Notes: generated by a model from the letters alone, not told the origin. Positions 1 to 11,854 are shown, counted from the first letter of the stretch. The stretch is 64,000 nucleotides of DNA from Hymenolepis diminuta (GCA_900708905.1 CAADRB010000045.1:1107875-1171874); one strand, 5' to 3'. A program made the numbers and translations.

Positions 1-148
1 CCCGTGGGTCGAATTCCCTTACTTTGTCTACCCAAAATTAAAACCTTACCTTACGTCCAAACCCACAAAACTGGTATAACGTAAATCACTTTTATAAATG
101 GACAAGTTTCAGGTTTCGTTATGGACAGATGGAGTTTATAAATCTGGC

Positions 149-350
149 GAGACGCATTGTTCACCGTGCTCGTCAGACACGTCAGAGATCATGGGTTCGA
201 TTCCCATCGGCGCACACCCCGTGAGAGGAACAGCCAAGCGTACTGGCTAAATTTTGTTGATATAGTGCCAGAATTCGGGTCTCTTGCCTGGGAGACTCCA
301 CTATGCCTGCCCAAGATGAACATTAGAAAAAGCATTCATAGATGGACTTG
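149..350 (+). repeat. tRNA-derived SINE-like repeat, full-length copy
   Basis: The head resembles a tRNA gene: an A-box-like stretch near 157-172 and a very good B-box, GGTTCGATTCC, at 194-204. A tRNA-unrelated body follows, with recurrent words such as GTGCCAGAATTCG and GCCCAAGATGAACATTAG. The same order of words recurs at 3625-3803 and, reversed, at 18731-18895 and 28035-28230, so this is a dispersed family and not a functional tRNA. Such elements are copied by a LINE partner in trans; no partner is visible here. Confidence 0.7.
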
Positions 351-740
351 GCCATTATTCTAGAATCACATCAGTGTGTTCCAAGACGTTTACTGATATT
401 CATTCTCACCTACCAGCATGTATATAATCCTCGTCTCTGTAAAGACAGTGTAAGGAATGAAATTTACCTCGGTTACCTTCATCACCAAACTCCCCACCAT
501 TCTCATTATTCTGGGTCTTAAGAGGTTGAAAAAACTAAAATCGATGCTGATTCAGCGATGGGATAAAGGCTACATCATAATACTATTTTGCTCAATTTCA
601 TACGTCTTATTTCTGTACCTCAGTAGTAATGTAGACATTATCCGAGCTCATTAGGAGCGTTCACAGCAATTGACTTGGCTAAGGAGAAGGTACCCTGAAG
701 CCGCTCTAGTCAGAAATTCACATTCTATCACCCCTTTTTT

Positions 741-848
741 TGACCAGAATTAACCAGGGTGGTTGGTCATCCACAACACTGGAAATGCATCGACGGGTAT
801 TGATCTCGCAACCTCTGACTTCGAAGACGTGCACAGAGCAACCGATAC
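741..848 (-). repeat. SINE-like repeat, partial reverse copy
   Basis: Read on the minus strand this matches the head and early body of the family at 149-350: a degraded B-box region, then a segment equivalent to ATGACCAACCACCCTGG. It shares the TTGGTCAT and ACCTCTGACTT words with the copies at 13852-13945 and 43984-44112. It is truncated and diverged. Confidence 0.5.
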
Positions 849-1291
849 ACATATGAAGAGTAACATTTTCAAATACTCATTTTATGAAGTTGATCATTCT
901 AATTAATAGGCACCTATCAAGCAGGACGTGCACGTTTACCATTAACCACCCATACAATATGTAGTATACTAGTGATGTGTTATCAAATTTTTAACGGTTT
1001 CTCGAGTCGACAAGAATTTTGCATCCTTACATTTATTAGACAGAGTATGCCCTAGAGACTTCCCATTATTTTATGCGGTATTTGCTAAAATGATGTGAGG
1101 CAGACTCCTTTTTGTACCTAACTTGAATAGGCGTATTCGAACTCTTCGAATATCGGACAGTTAATAGGACTGGCGGTTCAGCGGCATGGGGGCTGGATGT
1201 CTAACCACACTATGTTTTACGATTAGCAGCTTAAAGCTCCAATCATGTACGACGACAATGGCTCTGTACAAACAGATCCAAAAAATGTCAC

Positions 1292-4200
1292 CAAAGGAAG
1301 CAGTTGAGAAAGTTTGATTAACTTGCCGGAAACCTCTCGGAGCATTAATCGCAAAAGTTCCATCAGGGTTAACCGTGTTTCCACCGTCCTCCTCAAGATC
1401 ATCCTCCTCTTCTTCATCGTCCTCACCCCCAGAATGCTGATGGGAAGCGGAAGTACCTTGATCTCGACCACCTCGCTGCTGCTGTCTAGCAGAATTCTCC
1501 TGCAATCTACTCCCGATGACAACTTGTCTCACATTGCAGCCTGACGCAGTGACAGAGAAAGGCACCCATTGCTGTGGTGGTTGCTGTTGAGTGGGCTGTC
1601 GGTTAGCATCACTCCATGCTGCTGGAATTTGCGTTGGTTGGAGGATGGGTTGAAGGTGATGCTGGGGACCTGGTGCTGCTGTGTGTATGTGAGTGCCAGT
1701 AGGGAGGAGAGTTTTCTTGGCTTGGGAGGCGTGAAGTTTTGCACGACGTGCCTCTTCACGGGCTTGTCTTCTCACCTCCATTTCCTGCTCCTTTTGCTTG
1801 CGTCTCTCCTCACGAGCTTTCTCTTGTTGTTCTAGAATGGTAATAAAAAATATGAGGAGTTAAATTGGAAGATCAAACTAAATGAAGTCTCCATAGGGCT
1901 AATAATCAACGGCGTTCGTTCTACGAAAGTAATAGGAGTGCCGGTTAACAACAGACTTTAAGCTCCCATTAATTCAGCAGCATGGTTTATTTTAAGCTCT
2001 ATGCTCTTACAGATCTTGTTCTGAGAAGCTCTTAATACAAAGCTATGAAGATAAAGTATTGTGGCAATTATGGAATATCTATCTGATTCACTTACAAGAA
2101 GGCCTTATTCAGGAGACCAGGTACTGATAATAACTATAAAGAAAGCACATGTAGTTATAACTAAGGCAGATTGTGGAAAACTCGAACTTTTCTGGGTGAG
2201 ATAAGCAAATCATACTAGAAAAATAAGATTCAATGAAATCAAATCCACATTTTTCAAGCTATGAGAGATTTACGATGGAGAACGTTTCAAAAAAGAAAGT
2301 GTTTTATTTTATAAAAACATCTACCACACCTAAAAGGGAGAAATAGAAGACATCGACCTTTCAATTGTTTTACTTTTAGAGGCTTCATCCCGTTCAAAGT
2401 AGATGAGAAATTGACAATAATGTTGAGCGAATGAAAGATGATTTTAAGAAAAGACTGACAGACTAAGAACAAAAAGCGAATGAACACAAAAGTGTAAGGT
2501 ATTACTGACACACTACGAAGAAGGCGAAATACGACAATTAGTAAATAAATCGAAAAGGGAATTATTCTTGTTTGAAAAGGAAAGTATTACATGTCGCAAA
2601 GCACATTAGAAGTTGGCCCACAACCAAGTTAGCCAAACTGAAGCACGTAGAGTGAACCTATGAGGAAGTTCAGTGCAGTCATCGATTAGATCAGGTCAAT
2701 TAGTCATTTGTCACCTTCACACTAGATAGAGATTTGCGAAGTGGTCGTCCCCTATGCTTCTTGATCCTTATTTTCATATTTTATACATCTTAAAGATGTG
2801 CCATGAACACATCAGTACCACTGGATGAACTAAGAGCAGGTGACTGTAGCACCTTACCTCTTCCTTTAAACCACAATTTCAATACAATTACACGCTTGAC
2901 TCGATTTGCTTTACTTTTTGTTCGCTTGTTATTTTTGTCTCTCCTTTACCGACACACTCATCAGTGTTTTCCCATTGGCCGTGCATCAGTATTACATACA
3001 GCATTTCAGCCACCTTAAGACCTGCTCATAGAGTCTTTTCTGTACCCTCATGGAGTAGAAGCATGAGTTATATTACATCACCAGTGGCATAAGTAGCCTT
3101 ACTTTCCGCTTTGGGTTTGAAACCTCCAACGAGAAAGATACTATATAAATCATTACGATTCAATCTTATTTACTCGATTAGGTAAGACAATAATTTCGAT
3201 TCAAGTTGCGAAAATAAGGCAAAGATAAACTACTCAAAGGGATCAGTATTCCAATAGATATCATTCTCTATGTAGAATCAAAACTGTCCTAACGTAAACA
3301 CTTTCCATACTGTATATATAAACGAAGTACCCAGATTCGTAAGAACAAAAAATTTTAAAAAATCAAATCCTGCCCGTCAATGGCACAGTAGTCTACTGAG
3401 TCAGATGCCACGACATCGAAGTCCATCGATCCGCAGTGGTATAAATGTCCAGCCAAAATGATTTTTTCTGATCTCAAGCAAGGTGAAAAAATGCGAATGT
3501 CTCACAAGAACAGCCTTAGAATAGCCTCCCTATATGTAAGTAAAATGTTGCTGACTTTCCTTTATAGACAATATTATCCTTTCAACGGGCTTTGGGATTT
3601 ACTACCAATTAAAAGAAAAACTATGGCGCATTGATCACTGCGTCAGAAGCCATGGGTTCAATTCCCAATGAGTGAAATGGCCAACTGTACAAATTAAATG
3701 AGGTTAATAAAGTGGGAGAATTCGAGTCACAACAAAGGGGCTCTAGATGCCACTCTACCCCAGATGAGCATTAAAAAAAAACACTTTCCTAAATGGGCTT
3801 GGGAATTAAAACTATTATGACAATTCAATCAGATGTTAATGACATTTACCAGTAGGTATACAAAAGTCAGAACAAACAATCGAAAACAAAACTTTTGGAC
3901 TAGGATTACATACTAAATCAGGCCACTGCAATTGACAAAAAGAGTCCCAGATTCAGAAATCCTCTGAACTGCTAATAATAGACTATAAGACAGCTAAAGC
4001 AAAACTATTTTTCTGGATAAAAATAGATATCAAAATTAGCGTACGAATAGGTATAATCAACTCCCATAAAAAGATATGAAAATCTAAACATCTAAACATT
4101 ACATGCAGGTATATGTTTCAAAAACTACTTTGTCCGCAGTACGCTACCAACTATCAAAAGTTGAATTTGACTTAAAATAGTTATAAGAAAAATTCACTTG

Positions 4201-6975
4201 AATACGGCTCAGGTAGTTGTTAAATCAAGTAGTGCTTAACTTAAGATAAATAGAAAATCATTTGCGAGTTAAAAAACGACGAATAACTATAGATACATAT
4301 TGGGAATGGAATAAGAAAAAAAAAGTTGAATTTAGGCAATCTGCAAAAAATCATTCGATCCTTTAAGATTGCCATTATGCAGATGCATTCAGTAAAAGAT
4401 TTTTTAGTGACACATGATATTTAACTAATTATTTAGTTGAAAAGTGACACTTAATCTACGGACTACCAACTAGTGTTTTCAGAAAAAGAGAATACAAATA
4501 CAAACTGGTCAAATTATGCTGTAAAGGATAATAAGGCGTCAAAACCGATATTTAAGTATTTAATCTTATAATGTAAAATCATGTATTAAAAGACAGTGTC
4601 ATATGCACTTGACTTACGATGAAAGAAAGACACCCGAACTTCAAATACAGAAAGCTGAATAAGATAATCTAACTTCGACTTTCAACAGCGCAAAAAATTT
4701 AAGGGAAATTAATTACTTTGAAGCGATAGAATAACTAAGAAGGCCTATTTTATGGATTTATCACAATTTATAGGATCGTGAATGATCGAAATGACCAAAT
4801 AACAGTTCTTAAGTGAGAGAGAAACATACTTGATATGGACAGAGCTAAGGTCTACTGGACCAGCTTATCTGTTCATATCCTACAGGGGCAATTAACCAGT
4901 ATGGTCACTCATCCACACTATGAGATTTTTTACCTCTGGGCAAACATCTCGACGCCTATGACCGAAAAGGCGTACAAATTAACTGTTACACCACCGAAAC
5001 ACAATAATGAAAAAGGTAATCAGTTTAACAAGGTGCATTGGCAGTGCATTGGTTAAAGTGCTTGTCTGTGGAGTCAAGGCTTCGATTCTTATAAGTGCGG
5101 ACTGGTCAACAGCAATGTTTAAGAACGGATAATAAACGAGACGGTAGATTTCCCGTTTTTCGTCAGTGGTCTCCAAAATAAACTTAGGAGTTAAATCAAT
5201 TTTACAACTAAGCATTAAATAAAATGATAATAAACAGATGGATCTCGCACCCCTAACGTCTAAATTGAGACTTTAAACTGTAGTTAGACTGCTTGTGTTT
5301 CTTCGAGAAACTGCTGATCATCCAAAAAAGGATAGCTAGCATAGATTCAGTTCGAAAATTTTATACGGAAACACAATTTCATCCGGTCTTTCATATTTAA
5401 TTTTATAGTATATGTCAGAGTATGAGATTCAAGTTGCAACAAGGAGAAATAGAAAACAAAATTAAAACATGGACATCATTTTTAAAAAATAAGAACCAAC
5501 ACCAAATAACAGATCTAAGTATAAGAATACTCATAAATTATTAAACGAAGTGAACAAATAAAAGACAAACTATCAAAATAACTTCAAAAAATGTCAAAAC
5601 CCAAGGCACATACATAGAGCTCTAATAATAGGTTAAATTGACTTGTATTATTTAAGCAAAACCTTAAACGTACCCTTCTTTTGCCTTTTTGCCTCAATTC
5701 CAATGGCAGGAAGATCATTAAAGTCCAGCAGTTTAATTTTACTAGCACGCTTATTAGCAGCCACCGCTGTAGTGGAGGAAGGATGAGAAGAGGATGAAGG
5801 AGTTGCCGCAGCGTTTTCAATACACCCAGCATTGGCTGGAGTGGAAACAGAGGAAGGATTATTCGCTCCAAGAAGTACTGGTCGCCGTGAAGTTGAGTCG
5901 CCAAAATCACGTCCATTTCTACCTGCAACCGCCGCCGCTGACGATTTATTGTTTGTAGGAGTGGATGGTGCGTTAGCACCATGCATAGCTAGTAGTCTTG
6001 CTCTAGCAGAAGATCCTGGCACTGTCTGTGCATTTCCGGTGGAAATATCTCCGTCAATCAAGTCCGCTTTTCGAGATACAGGTGTGCAGCGAGGAAAACT
6101 CGGAGCACGTCTATTTTGTAAGTTGTTTGTTGCGGTCGTGGTAGTTTCACCTAATGTTTCGGATTTAGCGAAACCCCGACCGGGAATGGGAACATGAATA
6201 CGACGTCTTTCGCATTCCTCGTGTAACTTCTCTAAATATATATCCTTCATGTTATTGGCGGGTGTCTGTCCTTTGATATTAAATCCAATGGTGGCATTAA
6301 GGCAACCACCTTTGATATCTCCTGATTCTTGCGATCGTTCAAAACCAATGGCCTTATTGGAAACCTTCTCACTAAAGAATTCCGACATTGGCAAAATTTT
6401 ATTGCTCAGAGTATCGTAAATGCCAGCCTCAAGGAGTTCTTTAAGAGTTGAGAAGAATTCGTGATTTGTGTCGGAAAGGTCAAGGCACAAGCAATTGAGA
6501 GGTGATCGACATTGAAGCACTGTAGCTGCACTTCTTATGTACGAATTATCATCAGCTAAGGCCATGTTAATCACCTTTTCAACAATTTCAGAAACCTAAA
6601 TTTAAATAGTAAACGAATATTAATATGCAAGGAGTCAAAATGATAAAAAGATACTTAAAGCAAATTTCACATCAGCAACAATGTAAACACAATTGATATA
6701 AATCCAGAACGAGAAAACATGCAGAATTGATGAAGAAAATGACATCTCAACTTTAAATAAGAGCTGTTAATCCCAAAAAGTCTTACCCCCTCGTTTAAAG
6801 GTGAGCTGGAATTCGCGAAAGTGAAAATAACGGCAGATTTAGATTTAATATCCAAGTTGCTAAATGATTCAGCGATTTCCTGCAGCTTTGCCGTAGGAAA
6901 TTTCGAAATTTCACACCTTCTGGACCAATTATTTTCCCAGAAATGCTGTCTTATAAACTTCGGTAAATCAGCCAT
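1292..6975 (-). CDS. NELFA: Negative elongation factor A (NELF-A), 3' end outside window
   Basis: NELF-A is the nuclear subunit of the NELF complex that, with DSIF, holds RNA polymerase II in promoter-proximal pause. Exons, in coding order: 6975-6787 (ATG at 6975; 63 codons), 6595-5674, and 1831 to about 1292. The first join is phase 0 and the second phase 1, and both keep frame. Residues 1 to about 150 follow the helical N-terminal domain of animal NELF-A. The short motif GRGFAKSE matches the vertebrate GRGLLRK region. Residues about 351-370 (KLLDFNDLPAIGIEAKRQKK) match the vertebrate KLLDISEL..EAKRRRK element. Exon 3 starts with a charged E/R/K/Q helix, then a Q/P-rich stretch and a run of about 17 mostly acidic residues near 1390-1440. 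The intron from 5673 to 1832 is 3.8 kb. The donor proposed at 1291 is weak. The conserved C-terminal segment of NELF-A is not seen and should lie below position 1. The identification is strong for exons 1-2 and good for exon 3. Confidence 0.8.
2635..2800 (+). repeat. Dispersed repeat of unknown type (family C), copy 1
   Basis: It shares ordered words with 9325-9600 and 11855-12180: a GAAGCACG..GAGTGAAC block, a GTCATT..GTCA block, and CTTCTTGATCCTTATTTTCAT, which is almost exact against 9502-9522. It lies in the large second intron of NELF-A. I see no Pol III boxes or coding potential. Confidence 0.5.
3625..3803 (+). repeat. tRNA-derived SINE-like repeat, near full-length copy
   Basis: This begins GGCGCATTGATCACTGCGTC and carries a B-box-like GGTTCAATTCC. 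The same body words as the copy at 149-350 follow, including CCAGATGAGCATTA, an A-run, and AAATGGGCTTGG at the tail. It is inside the NELF-A second intron, in antisense orientation to the gene. Confidence 0.65.
5044..5112 (+). repeat. SINE-like head fragment
   Basis: A tRNA-like head with an A-box-like TTGGTTAAAGTGC and a B-box-like GGCTTCGATTC about 30 bases later, followed by ACTGGTCAAC. It resembles the head of the copy at 149-350. There is no acceptor-stem pairing, so it is not a tRNA gene. It lies in the NELF-A second intron. Confidence 0.4.
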
Positions 6976-7959
6976 AGTAATCCACACATAGGTTGAAAAC
7001 TGCTCCTATTTATAAAGTAAACTAGCCAATTAAAACATACTTTGGGTTTGTCATAATTTTACGTCATTAGAATTTTAAAACGTTAAAATTCACAAATCAA
7101 TTGTAATAAAAATTTAAATTTCCTTTAATCCTTTATTTTTTCAAATATTTTATTTTATGTCACTTAACATCTGTCAGTATGTGAAAGTAGTTCATAAAGC
7201 CTCTAACACTTTTAAAATTAGTTGATGACAGATTTGATTGCCATGATTTTCTAGTTTAATTTCAAATTCCTTTAATTCATCTTTGTTTGTTATTTACAGG
7301 AATGGTATTTCGAAGTTACATAAAAACTGCATCCTTACGTTCACTGAATGCATGTTATCTATACGGATAAAATGGGCGGTCAAGAACTTTATTAATTTAA
7401 AAGGTGCTGCTGCAAATGAATGTCTATTATACCTCATATTTTCAGCAATATAAATCATAACGCGCTACTGCAATCTCCATAAACCAAAAACTAGTGACCA
7501 AATAATTTCTGAGTTTAACCAATGTCATTGACTTTATCTCTACGCCAACATCTTTTATCATTACCTCGGTCTCTGACCTAAGTTTTTTGCTTTTTATTAA
7601 ATACGTTTTCCGTAAATCAACTGTTTTTATTCTTATCTTGGACCAATTTGAGTCTTGTTGGGGGGTTACGTCTATGTGCCCCCGGTCAACGTTATGTCAC
7701 TTTAATAAGCCGATTTAGATTGCTAATACATTAAAAATATTTATGGAATAATCAGACACACTCTCTAAAGGTTTTGATAGTGACTTTATTCATGAATATC
7801 TTATAACCATAGTTTCAAGTATTATGAGGCGATTGACCTTTTAAACTTAGCAATTTCTTCTAGTTCGAATAAATTTTAATTGGCATTGGTAATGTGCAGT
7901 TAAAAATTCGATACGACTGACTCCACACACTTTCAGACGCTAAAATGTCATTAAATCTG
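6976..7959. other. Intergenic, 5' flank of NELF-A
   Basis: This is AT-rich DNA upstream of the NELF-A start codon. I see no open frame with coding character and no clear core promoter. A CTATTTATAAAG at 7006-7017 is on the wrong strand for NELF-A, and I do not call it a TATA box. Confidence 0.4.
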
Positions 7960-8395
7960 ACCAGAACTTCTATCAGGTTTAGCTTAAAGCTGCAATAACC
8001 ACAACATTGTTAATCTTCTGTTTAGACAACATCTGTCTAACAATCCGTCGGTTTCCATAGTTGCTTTGATCCACCGATCAAATTCAACTAACTTACAGTT
8101 ATGGAAATGACTCAGCTCTAATTAAAGTGGCGAATCACCCCTGGATAAAGCGTTCTGAGTAGTTTCTGACAATGGACAACTGGACGTCTCTTACCTCATC
8201 TGATCTATATAAAACCCCTCTGTAAATCTGCATATCACCCACTCTCGCATTATCGTATTCGCACACTGCAGTCTCTTTTACTCCCTGAGCTTTCTGTCTA
8301 AACTTAATAAAACTCTCCAGCCCATATTCTCTCTTTTCCATCTTGTGATGTGGTGAGGATCGAAAAAGTTGGGAGGTTAAAGGCTCAGCCAGTCT
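7960..8395 (+). repeat. LTR-like element (family B), likely solo LTR
   Basis: It has a TATA box, CTATATAAAACCCC (TATATAAAA at 8206-8214), and a poly(A) signal AATAAA at 8306-8311 about 92 bases downstream. A pyrimidine-rich stretch lies between them and CATCTTGTGATGTGGTGAGG follows. TATA and AATAAA about 100 bases apart are what the R region of a retrotransposon LTR would show. The 3' end matches the end of the copy at 19800-20040 (TCATCTTGTGGTAGTGAAG). No gag or pol frame is next to it. Confidence 0.5.
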
Positions 8396-9324
8396 GCTCT
8401 CTCTAAGATGCTAAGTTATCATAACAGCTCTTCTACAGAGATATTCCCTTAATAAACTAATGATCTACTTTAAGGTTAACAGGAAACTACAGTATTATAT
8501 TTTCAATATTCTTAAATGCCCACTTATCGCATAAATCAATTCAGGTCCAAAATGATAATATAGAAGTTCAAGATTGAAAAATGCATACACTGAATTGAAT
8601 AGCAAATTTATACACAAGAATTTAGTAATTATACCTTTATAACAGCACAGTTGACCTTTTCTAAAATTGCAATTACTCCAACCCCAGAATGAGGAAGGAG
8701 AAAGATTTGCAGCTCAAATGATGGCCTTTCAATTAGCATACAAGTTCATTCATATGGATTTGAATTTGTGATAATTGATTGCTGTCTGGCTAGCCAATAA
8801 TTGCAGCTATGGCTTCTTTAAATGTGGTCTTGCGTACCTAGTGTGAGAATCCAATAATCGATAATATTCTGCACGAGAAATGAAACTTGCGAGTTATTTT
8901 AGAGTACATCGAATATATTCGAACAGGTTTCCTAATCGGTATTGTCTAAGGAATCTTTATGACGGATTTGTTACAAAACCCCTATATTGACCAACAGCAA
9001 GTATGAACGAGTATAGATGATTGATGCATACTGAATATGGACAATCAGGCATAACTAAATACGTCGGTAAAACCCGAGAGTACAAAGTGTGGCAAAGTAA
9101 ATACGATCAACTCAGTCAAGATTTTAAATAATTAAAAATAGCCATTTCTGATTCGAGAGGTGAATGAAGGAGAAGGATACATTGGGTCACCTTGGGGGAT
9201 AGGAGAGATAAGATAAGAATTACAATTGAGAAGATCAGGAAATATTTCAGCTTAGCGTGAATGGAAGTAGGGTAATCATAAAAATGCCAAATTGCAATAC
9301 ACTACTTACAATTGACCGTTTTCT
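8396..9324. other. Intergenic, nothing recognised
   Basis: AT-rich sequence without open frames of coding character, RNA genes or clear repeat copies. Confidence 0.4.
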
Positions 9325-9600
9325 GTTATAAGCCCCTAGCGTGTTAGAAGTAGGCTCAAAAAGTTGCTGGGCCCAAGTGAAGTACGCATCTGCACGCGGA
9401 GTGAACGAATGTGGAAGCCACACTTGGAGCTCATTGTGGCCATTGGCCAGATCAAAAGTTATTGTCGTCAGTCGCTCTCAACATTTGTAAGTTTTAACCT
9501 TCTTGATCCTTATTTTCATCCTTTATAAATCTTACAAACTTTATGCCTTTCCATATTTATTTTCCTAATCTATATAATGTGCCCTAAAAACGGTTTGCTT
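9325..9600 (+). repeat. Dispersed repeat (family C), best-preserved copy
   Basis: It reads GTGTTAGAAGTAGG, then AAGTGAAGTACGCATCTG, CACGCGGAGTGAACGAATG, TTGTGGCCATTGGCCAGATC, and a T-rich 3' part containing CTTCTTGATCCTTATTTTCAT and ATGCCTTTCCATATTTAT. The same blocks in the same order are found at 11855-12180, and subsets at 2635-2800 and 42800-43130. Confidence 0.55.
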
Positions 9601-9739
9601 AGATCACGCTGCTTAGATATGAGCTGATAAGAGGCGTAGTACCGCCCTTGATGATCCACAGGCCTCCTCAAACCTAATATGCATTGCGTACCTAATGACA
9701 TATACTTGTCACTGAACAAAGAACGCGAAATCGGCTAAC

Positions 9740-9910
9740 TGCCTTATAGTACCTCATTTCAACTGTTTCTCGCAATCTCAGTACTGATGCTTTCTCTTTC
9801 CTCCCAATTCGTCCGTCTATTCCTTCCTCCCTCCCCATCTCATTCGTTTCCACTTGTTCAACACAACTCTCGATCTACCTACTCGAGAAAGCCCCATACA
9901 TCTTGTTAGT
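9740..9910 (+). repeat. LTR-like fragment (family B-related)
   Basis: A pyrimidine-rich segment beginning AGTACCTCATTTC and containing CTCAGTACT and CATCTCATTCG. The reverse complement of 41990-42230 shows the same words in the same order. It resembles the R/U5 part of the LTR-like element at 7960-8395. Confidence 0.4.
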
Positions 9911-10038
9911 CTAAGGAAAATCATCGGTTCTATGAGGGGATATCTAGCTTAATTTGCTTTAGCTCTTAAAGTAGATTTACTATGGAATAAGATTTACTAT
10001 AGTTCGCTTATTAATTAAGGTTGCATATGATATACTAA

Positions 10039-10741
10039 TCAGAATAGATCTCCTCCAAAATAAATGAGAAGGTTGGGTTGAAGAGCCTTGGCCCTTCTTA
10101 AGAACTTATCAAACTCCTCCTTGGATTTAAAAGGTGTTGATCTCCGAAGTTTGTCCATCGGTGTTGAGCGTAAGCTCTTGAAACTGTTCATAACATTTCA
10201 GGGAGCATTTCAAGCAGTATTATTGACCATTTGAAAGGGCTATCAAATGTCTTCTTTGGGTTTACGAAAATCAAAACAACAGGAATCTTTTCATGAGTAG
10301 CATTTTGGATAAGCGTTAAAACGCCTAATATTGCTTGATTAGTAGTATTGAATACTGATGCATAAGGCTCACCGAATGTATCCAGGAGAAATACCCCGAA
10401 TTTTATGAGCTTGGATCTTATCTCATTAGGATCTGGAGTCTTAGCATCAAAGAATTTAGTTAGGGAGCCTATAATTCTCCAACTGTCAGATCCGACTCAC
10501 GACGCAAGACCGTAGAGCCAGGTGAAGGGCTGTCAAAAGAAGCTTTAAATATAATTGCATAATGTAGAGATAAGAGAGCATTCGTAATAGGTGCCCTCGA
10601 ACGGGCAGACTTAGTCCAATTCTGTGATGTAGAACTCAAAACTTGCCTTGGAGATTTGAACGCTTTGCATGAATCTGCTCTCGAGAGAGGTTGGAAGGTT
10701 CCGATTTTTTCTTCAATGTAATCCTTTAAAATGTTCGTCAA
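10039..10741 (-). pseudogene. Degenerate coding-like stretch of unknown origin
   Basis: Three minus-strand open frames follow one another with small overlaps and no plausible introns: 10741-10469 (90 residues, stop TAG), 10496-10188 (about 102 codons, containing IIGSLTKFFDAKTPDPNE), and 10191-10039 (50 codons from an ATG, containing STPFKSKEEFDKFLRRA). In the last overlap, ATGA joins the stop of one frame to the start of the next. All have ordinary mixed amino-acid composition, unlike translated AT-rich noise. Weaker coding-like pieces continue upstream on the same strand to about 11273. I do not recognise the family. The simplest reading is a decayed intronless copy (processed pseudogene or retroelement piece); sequencing frameshifts in a live gene are also possible. 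Confidence 0.4.
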
Positions 10742-11559
10742 CCGATTTCAACAATTCTAATAAACCCCTAAATCTTCCGGGAGATGGGTATTAAGATACC
10801 TAAGAATAAGAAGGTCTTTAAATTCCAGCTAAAGCTTCATCTTATTTGAGTCTTTTTGCTTCCAGTCATTTATCTTAGGATTTTGGTATATGAAATGGAA
10901 TGTCTTGTATTCAGCCGCACTTTTGATAGTATTTACCAATTACGAATAGTTAGCCGGCGAGGTTTCAAATGTCTGATTTATGAAACAGTGGTAGCAATCA
11001 ATGCGTTTTCCAACAAGTTTAATTCATCGACTTCATTGAAAGAGCTTCATAGTACGATCGGATGTAGAGATTCTGCTCTTTTATGGCTTTTTAAGTTGTG
11101 TAATACATATTACACAAGTGGTTGGATACTTTTAGGCCCGTTTTAGGTGCCCGTACATCTCTGGTTTTAAGAATTCTGGTATGAGGAGGAAAAATAGATA
11201 TATCATTGCTCCTTTTCCTGATGGATGTTGTTGACATTACATCTGATTTAGTCAGATTACGCAAAGAGATCATTTCCCATTCATTATCTGTCTAAATATA
11301 ATTGGTGACTGAAATAAGGAAGTAATATAAATTACCTCTCAGATGCTCTTAAGCCAGCCAATACGGCAGATCTCTGTAACAAAACACGGGTCTTTCTTCA
11401 ATCTCTCTGTTTGCTGAAGTATGGTAACGAGCTAATAACCAGATCGTAGAACCTAAGATTATGGCAAATCGCTACTAGCTAACATTGGACAACCGCAGTT
11501 CCAAAAAAAGCAGAACACCAAGAGTTGAGTGCTAACCAAAGTCTACTGTACATCGGCAG

Positions 11560-11775
11560 CTAAAATACGAGTGTAAAAGAAATTGGAACAGTGAAAGACA
11601 GAGATAGAGAATTGTATAAGCAGATAAGTGATATGTGTGATGTGTTTGAAACAAAGTATATATGAGTCATACGGATAGATGGCCTCTCTGTCCAAGGGTG
11701 CACGTGAAGGTAGGAATGCGGGTGCACTTTTAAATGAAACGGCACAGTTCGATAAAAAGAAGAGCTCATAAGCCC
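11560..11775 (-). repeat. LTR-like fragment (family A), reverse copy
   Basis: On the minus strand it contains CCGTTTCATTTAAAAGTGCA followed by a CTTGGACAGA segment. This matches the part of family A at about 47825-47880 (CCCATTTCATTTAAAAATAT, then CCGTCCAAGTGACCCA) and at 40325-40390. Open frames across it are repeat-derived and not genes. Confidence 0.35.
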
Positions 11776-11854
11776 CTCTAGACATTACAGATGGGAGGTT
11801 TGGGATATTGGCACATAGAGACATCACTGCGACTCCGTGGCCGAAAAATATAAG

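Noticed and set aside
149..220. A functional tRNA gene
   Set aside because: The B-box is excellent, but the arms do not pair as a full cloverleaf and the same sequence continues into a body shared with other copies, so it is a SINE head.
1161..1289. C-terminal extension of the NELF-A third exon to the TAA near 1161
   Set aside because: The residues beyond the GD near 1290 look like intron translation (runs of V, I and Y without charge pattern), and a possible donor precedes them. The donor itself is weak, so this is not fully settled.
5832..6197. 121-codon plus-strand frame
   Set aside because: It is antisense to the NELF-A second exon; the minus strand carries the conserved protein.
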